Assembly (NCBI GenBank): GCA_015231685.1
Contig: JADGBA010000052.1
Location: 1 to 8,271, forward strand
DNA length: 8,271 bases
Source: Candidatus Omnitrophota bacterium
GTDB taxonomy: Bacteria > Omnitrophota > Gorgyraeia > 2-02-FULL-51-18 > JAGOUK01
Reading direction: 5' to 3'
The notes below the pieces were generated by a model. The model made no database searches. It had not been told where the DNA came from and saw only the letters and a list, made by a program, of their open reading frames with translations. A program made the position numbers and the translations under genes. This document shows positions 5,688-8,271 of the stretch, one piece after another. Numbering within the stretch: position 1 is the stretch's first letter; each line of letters starts with the position of its first letter.

Positions 5688-5744
5688 GGGACAGGCTCAC
5701 CCCACTTCGGGGGACTGTCCCAAAAAAGGTGGTGAGCCTGTCCC
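5688..5744. repeat. GGGAC-type palindromic repeat element, porin-nikK junction
   Basis: GGGACAGGCTCACC (5688-5701) and GGTGAGCCTGTCCC (5731-5744) are perfect 14-bp inverted arms around a 29-base loop that itself contains the palindrome GGGAC-T-GTCCC (5711-5721). In mRNA this should fold into a long hairpin between the porin and nikK cistrons. The half 5710-5744 is homologous to the element at 7057-7092, sharing 16 bases (GGGGACTGTCCCAAAA) and an AGCCTGTCCC end. It is REP-like; a role in mRNA stability or partial termination is inference. Confidence 0.85.
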
Positions 5745-5771
5745 TGTGATAAGTTTCGCGCCTTGGAGCAA

Positions 5772-7034
5772 TCAATAATTCATTTGACCGCGGAGGCCGT
5801 AGACCGTGATCGTCTTCGTGCCGTTGGCCGCATCATTACCGTAGGGGTCCCAGATCACCTGTAAATCGGGGCCCACCGTTAGATGTTCGTTCACACAAAA
5901 ATTGTAATACACCTCAAGGTGCTTCTCGGAATCACCCCTAAGCGTGTTCACTTCCACGTAATCTTTCGACGGGTCCACCGCGCCAAACGCGACGCCGATG
6001 GCATCGCTTTCCCGTGACCAAAGGCTCCCGCTCACCTGGACGCCGGCGCTCCAGGAATGTTCCAGAGAAAAGCTTTCACCCTCGAGAACCACATCCGGGT
6101 CCTGCCACGCGTAACGCGCGAATACACCGACGGCATCCGTAATGTCCTGATCGATACTGACCCCGAAGCCGTAGCCCTCTTCTTTGGTGCGCTCCGTTCG
6201 ACGCCAATCGGCATGGGGCCGGTCATTGGACCAGCCGAATACGCGGTAATTCCCGTCGCGGCCGCCGAATCCCGGCTTCCACGTAATCTGCCCGGCCACG
6301 AACATGTTGTCGAAGAAATCCTCGAAGTCGCTGTCCGCATCCATCGCCACGAATTCCGCATCCAGAAACTCCCACGGCTCGAGGCTCATCCGGACCCCGG
6401 CGGCGTTATCCGCGAATTCCACCGTCGGGGAATTCCGGAATATCCGGCCCAAAAACTGCCCCGCCTCGTCATTGGCGTAGGCGTTTGTATCGAGGTAAAC
6501 GGTGGGGTCTATTTTGCCCACGGTGAGCGTGAGCGGCAGTACCTCGAAGTAGTGTTCATAATAAATTTCTGTCACACGCACGTTCTCGTCATTGTCCGCG
6601 TCGCGATTCACATTACTCAAAACAGCGAGCTCATCCTCGACGCCCGCGCCGCCGCCCGCCTCGAGATGCAAATACGCGTAGCCGTAATCCTCGAAGCTTT
6701 TGTCGATTTCGATATCGACCGAATAACTCGCGTCATTGACATCGTCATAAAGCCGGGCCTGATTATCCCCGTTGGCGTTGTCCGTGGCCTGCCAGATGCC
6801 CGTTGCTCCCGCGCCGACACCGATTCCGCCGAAGGAAACAACCTCGATCCCGTGTTCGTCGACGTGGACGTCTTTCGAGCGGACAAGCTCCTCTTTAAGA
6901 GACTTGAGCTCCGTTTCCAGAGCCGTAATCCTCGCCTCCAAATCCGCCCGCTCCGCACCGAACGCAGGCCCCTGCCAGCAAAGGGCGGCCATCAACACCA
7001 GTACGCCAAACCACCCGCTCTTAACAACGTTCAT
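5772..7034 (-). CDS. Outer-membrane porin, OprB-like, in the nickel operon
   Basis: This 420-residue protein is probably a 16-strand-type outer-membrane channel of the carbohydrate-selective OprB family. It has a signal peptide (1-26, ending GPAFG), then a coiled coil (about 28-54, ADLEARITALETELKSLKEEL), then alternating amphipathic beta strands from about 65 to the C-terminal residue, an aromatic Tyr (LRGQMNY) as needed for Bam recognition. OprB-like stretches include YYEHYFEVLPLTLTVGKIDP, AGQFLGRIFRNSPTVEF and YRVFGWSNDR. The mature protein is very acidic, favourable for cation passage. ATG 7034 is preferred over GTG 7037 because GGAGG (7041-7045) is six bases from it. The start lies inside the extended end of nikR and nikK follows 94 bases later. 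That it passes nickel is inferred from this position; sugar or general diffusion remains possible. Confidence 0.82.
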   Translation of the reverse strand: MNVVKSGWFGVLVLMAALCWQGPAFGAERADLEARITALETELKSLKEELVRSKDVHVDEHGIEVVSFGGIGVGAGATGIWQATDNANGDNQARLYDDVNDASYSVDIEIDKSFEDYGYAYLHLEAGGGAGVEDELAVLSNVNRDADNDENVRVTEIYYEHYFEVLPLTLTVGKIDPTVYLDTNAYANDEAGQFLGRIFRNSPTVEFADNAAGVRMSLEPWEFLDAEFVAMDADSDFEDFFDNMFVAGQITWKPGFGGRDGNYRVFGWSNDRPHADWRRTERTKEEGYGFGVSIDQDITDAVGVFARYAWQDPDVVLEGESFSLEHSWSAGVQVSGSLWSRESDAIGVAFGAVDPSKDYVEVNTLRGDSEKHLEVYYNFCVNEHLTVGPDLQVIWDPYGNDAANGTKTITVYGLRGQMNY

Positions 7035-7500
7035 CACATCCCTCCGTTTTTTTCAAGGGGACAGGCTTAAGGGGTATTTTGGGACAGTCCCCATGATCAT
7101 GAGTCCCCATGATCATGGTTAGTTCGCCGTGTTTGACGCCCTTCACGGCGATCAGGCGGTCGGCGAGATCGCGGAGGTTTTGGGCTTTGCCGGTCAGCGC
7201 GATCATCTCGAGGCAATTGTGGTGATCGAGATGGATGTGTTGGGAAGCGAGAATCTTCCCGGTGTAGTCGTGCTGAATGTGGGTCAGCTGCTCCAGGAGG
7301 CCGCGGCGGTGATGGTCGTAGACGAGCGTGACGCATCCGGCCACGGTCTGGTTGGCCTGCCACTGGGTCTCGACGAGGTTCTTCCGGATGAGGTGCCGGA
7401 TCGCCTGCGACCGGTTCGGAAACCGGTGCCGCCGGACGATTTCGTCAAGCCGGTCCGCGAGTTCGTTCTCTATGGAAATACCGAATCTTTTGACTTTCAT
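7021..7500 (-). CDS. nikR: Nickel-responsive transcriptional regulator NikR
   Basis: The product is a 159-residue ribbon-helix-helix repressor that binds Ni(II) and shuts off nickel uptake genes. The DNA-binding domain is VKRFGISIENELADRLDEIV plus the NRSQAIRHLIRKNL helix (about 3-43). The ACT-like nickel domain has all four ligands of the E. coli protein: His77 (IQHDY), His88 and His90 (QHIHLD) and Cys96 (HNCLE). The family core ends around residue 131 (HGELTMIM), so the last 28 residues are extra. They are encoded by a 16-bp tandem duplication and a GGGAC-type repeat and run over the start of the porin gene. ATG 7500 fits the family start (MKVKRFG); there is no clear Shine-Dalgarno sequence, and the predicted leader is only about a dozen bases. 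NikR is the first gene of the operon it probably controls. Confidence 0.95.
   Translation of the reverse strand: MKVKRFGISIENELADRLDEIVRRHRFPNRSQAIRHLIRKNLVETQWQANQTVAGCVTLVYDHHRRGLLEQLTHIQHDYTGKILASQHIHLDHHNCLEMIALTGKAQNLRDLADRLIAVKGVKHGELTMIMGTHDHGDCPKIPLKPVPLKKTEGCDERC
7057..7092. repeat. GGGAC-type repeat element inside the 3' end of nikR
   Basis: The element is bounded by GGGGAC (7057-7062) and GTCCCC (7087-7092) and contains the core GGGAC-A-GTCCC (7081-7091). Its minus-strand reading matches 5710-5744 over GGGGACTGTCCCAAAA and again over AGCCTGTCCC, with a variable middle. It encodes part of the non-family tail of NikR and lies just before the porin ribosome-binding site. Confidence 0.85.
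7086..7117. repeat. Perfect 16-bp tandem duplication
   Basis: AGTCCCCATGATCATG occurs twice without a gap (7086-7101 and 7102-7117). Because 16 is not a multiple of three, the second copy shifts the reading frame of nikR. Removing one copy on paper gives a NikR ending ...MGTVPKYPLSLSP with a stop at 7053-7055, before the porin ribosome-binding site. Confidence 0.95.
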
Positions 7501-7502
7501 GG

Positions 7503-7529
7503 GTATCACGATTTTTATAATGGTATTAC
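7503..7529. promoter_or_regulatory. Putative NikR operator
   Basis: Read on the minus strand, GTAATAC (7523-7529), a 13-base spacer and GTGATAC (7503-7509) form an imperfect inverted repeat of 27 bases. The E. coli NikR site is GTATGAC-N14-GTCATAC; the two halves here match it at 5 of 7 and 6 of 7 positions with nearly the same spacing. The site overlaps the -10 box of the predicted promoter and ends two bases before the nikR start, an ideal place for nickel-dependent repression. Confidence 0.65.
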
Positions 7530-7548
7530 TCTTGGGAAAGCAAGTCAA
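7520..7548 (-). promoter_or_regulatory. Putative promoter of the nickel operon
   Basis: On the minus strand, TTGACT (7543-7548) and TACCAT (7520-7525) are separated by 17 bases, a good sigma-70 arrangement. Transcription would begin near 7512, leaving a very short leader before the nikR ATG at 7500. No other promoter of this quality is evident before nikK, so all seven genes could be read from here. Confidence 0.6.
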
Positions 7549-7585
7549 CCGGGATGAACGCGTCCTGCAAGAGTTCCGAGGCGGG

Positions 7586-8271
7586 TTACGACAGGTCGGG
7601 GATATTCAGCTCGTCGAGAGGAATCTCGGCGATGTGGGTCAGCTCCGCTTCAACAAAATCGCCGTTGGGATCGTAGTACAGCATCGCCCAGTATTCGACG
7701 TCGGACCACGCGGTCTGCCCGTCTTCAAAGAAGGCGAACTTTTCGGTCATGCTGCCGTCCGCAAGGGTCGTTCGGAGCACAAGGATGTATCCCGTCAAAT
7801 CCGGCATGTCATAAGTCACGGTCTCAGAAGTGCCGATAGCGGTCGCAGGCGTCTTGGCCAGCGCATCATAGATGACCTGGATATAAAGATATTCGGTCTG
7901 ATCGACCGGCACATAATAAACCGTCCACTCATTGTCGCCGGAAGCGTAGGAACTCGTGGGAGTCCAGGTGCTCAAATCAACGACCGGCATAACTGGAGGC
8001 GCGGGATCTTCGACGGGCGGAGCAGGATCCTCGACGGGCGGAGCAGGATCCTCGGCGGGCGGAGCAGGATCCTCGACGGGCGGAGCAGGATCCTCGGCGG
8101 GCGGAGCCGGGTCATCCGCGGGCGGCTCGGGATCCTCTACTTCCGGCGCATGATTCTTGGAGTGATACCGGTTCTCCCATTGATCATAGTCTGTTTTGGG
8201 ATCACCCCGGTTGGCTCGTTTTTGATGCCGTTCCTTATCTTGATGTTTATCCTTGTGCTTGTCCTGATTTT
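7586..8271 (-). CDS. Unrecognised protein with EDPAPPV repeats, 5' end outside window
   Basis: I do not recognise this gene. The frame is open from the right edge to the TAA at 7586-7588, giving 227 visible residues. It starts outside the window; the Met at 7988-7990 is internal. Three parts are visible: a hydrophilic segment of about 47 residues rich in Lys and His (NQDKHKDKHQDKERHQKR, then YDQWENRYHSKNH); seven heptads of E/D-D-P-A/E-P-P-V/A, likely a stiff extended linker; and an acidic, Tyr/Thr-rich C-terminal domain of about 134 residues with beta character (YIQVIYDALAKTP, GYILVLRTTLADG, WAMLYYDPNGDF). The linker suggests an exported or surface protein, but the N-terminus is not visible. 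It ends 86 bases before the nikR start, in the same direction, with the nickel-operon promoter between them. A metal role for the His residues is speculation. Confidence 0.8.
   Translation of the reverse strand, partial: NQDKHKDKHQDKERHQKRANRGDPKTDYDQWENRYHSKNHAPEVEDPEPPADDPAPPAEDPAPPVEDPAPPAEDPAPPVEDPAPPVEDPAPPVMPVVDLSTWTPTSSYASGDNEWTVYYVPVDQTEYLYIQVIYDALAKTPATAIGTSETVTYDMPDLTGYILVLRTTLADGSMTEKFAFFEDGQTAWSDVEYWAMLYYDPNGDFVEAELTHIAEIPLDELNIPDLS
7991..8137. repeat. Seven tandem 21-bp repeats
   Basis: The unit on the plus strand is close to GACGGGCGGAGCAGGATCCTC. Seven units run without gaps and in frame; the central units are nearly identical and the outer ones have diverged. Each encodes one heptad of the Pro-rich linker. 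Copy number is likely to vary between strains. Confidence 0.95.

Noticed and set aside
7991..8137. The regular 21-bp repeats as a CRISPR array.
   Set aside because: Units are contiguous with no unique spacers, keep one reading frame and encode a Pro-rich heptad linker.

Overview
The window reads as chromosomal DNA from a Gram-negative bacterium. It has an outer-membrane porin, Sec signal peptides and GC-rich codon use through most genes. A NikKMLQO-type nickel ECF transporter with NikR is a combination known from Deltaproteobacteria and related lineages. I cannot assign a taxon from sequence alone.

Left part (1-2447). An AT-rich, gene-free stretch with degenerate GCAAGAG repeats (1-324) leads into a Phd/YefM-RelE toxin-antitoxin pair (325-839). 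The toxin overlaps a secreted HEXXH peptidase (829-1716). A second, unrelated RelE-Phd/YefM pair follows on the minus strand (2352 down to 1732). This second pair sits between two copies of a 37-bp direct repeat (1681-1717 and 2448-2484, one mismatch). One copy forms the 3' end of the peptidase gene and the other contains the 3' end of nikO, which suggests that the module was inserted between two genes that once met tail to tail.

Middle and right part (2465-7500), all on the minus strand. This is one compact nickel operon in the transcription order nikR, OprB-like porin, nikK (DUF4198), nikM, nikL, nikQ, nikO. Genes overlap or lie a few bases apart, except at the porin-nikK junction, which carries a hairpin-forming repeat. 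A TTGACT-17-TACCAT promoter upstream of nikR is overlapped by a NikR-like inverted repeat (7503-7529), so the whole operon is probably repressed by nickel. The proposed flow is: porin lets metal across the outer membrane; NikK, NikL and the N-terminus of NikM handle it at the periplasmic face; NikQ couples NikM to the NikO ATPase; NikR senses cytoplasmic nickel and shuts the operon down.

The nikM start appears to be a CTG codon, restoring the Met-His N-terminus that binds nickel. The NikR C-terminus is extended by a dispersed GGGAC-type repeat and a 16-bp tandem duplication, and now overlaps the porin start.

Right end (7586-8271). The 3' part of an unrecognised minus-strand gene encodes a Lys/His-rich segment, seven EDPAPPV-type heptads and a roughly 130-residue acidic domain. 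It runs off the window.
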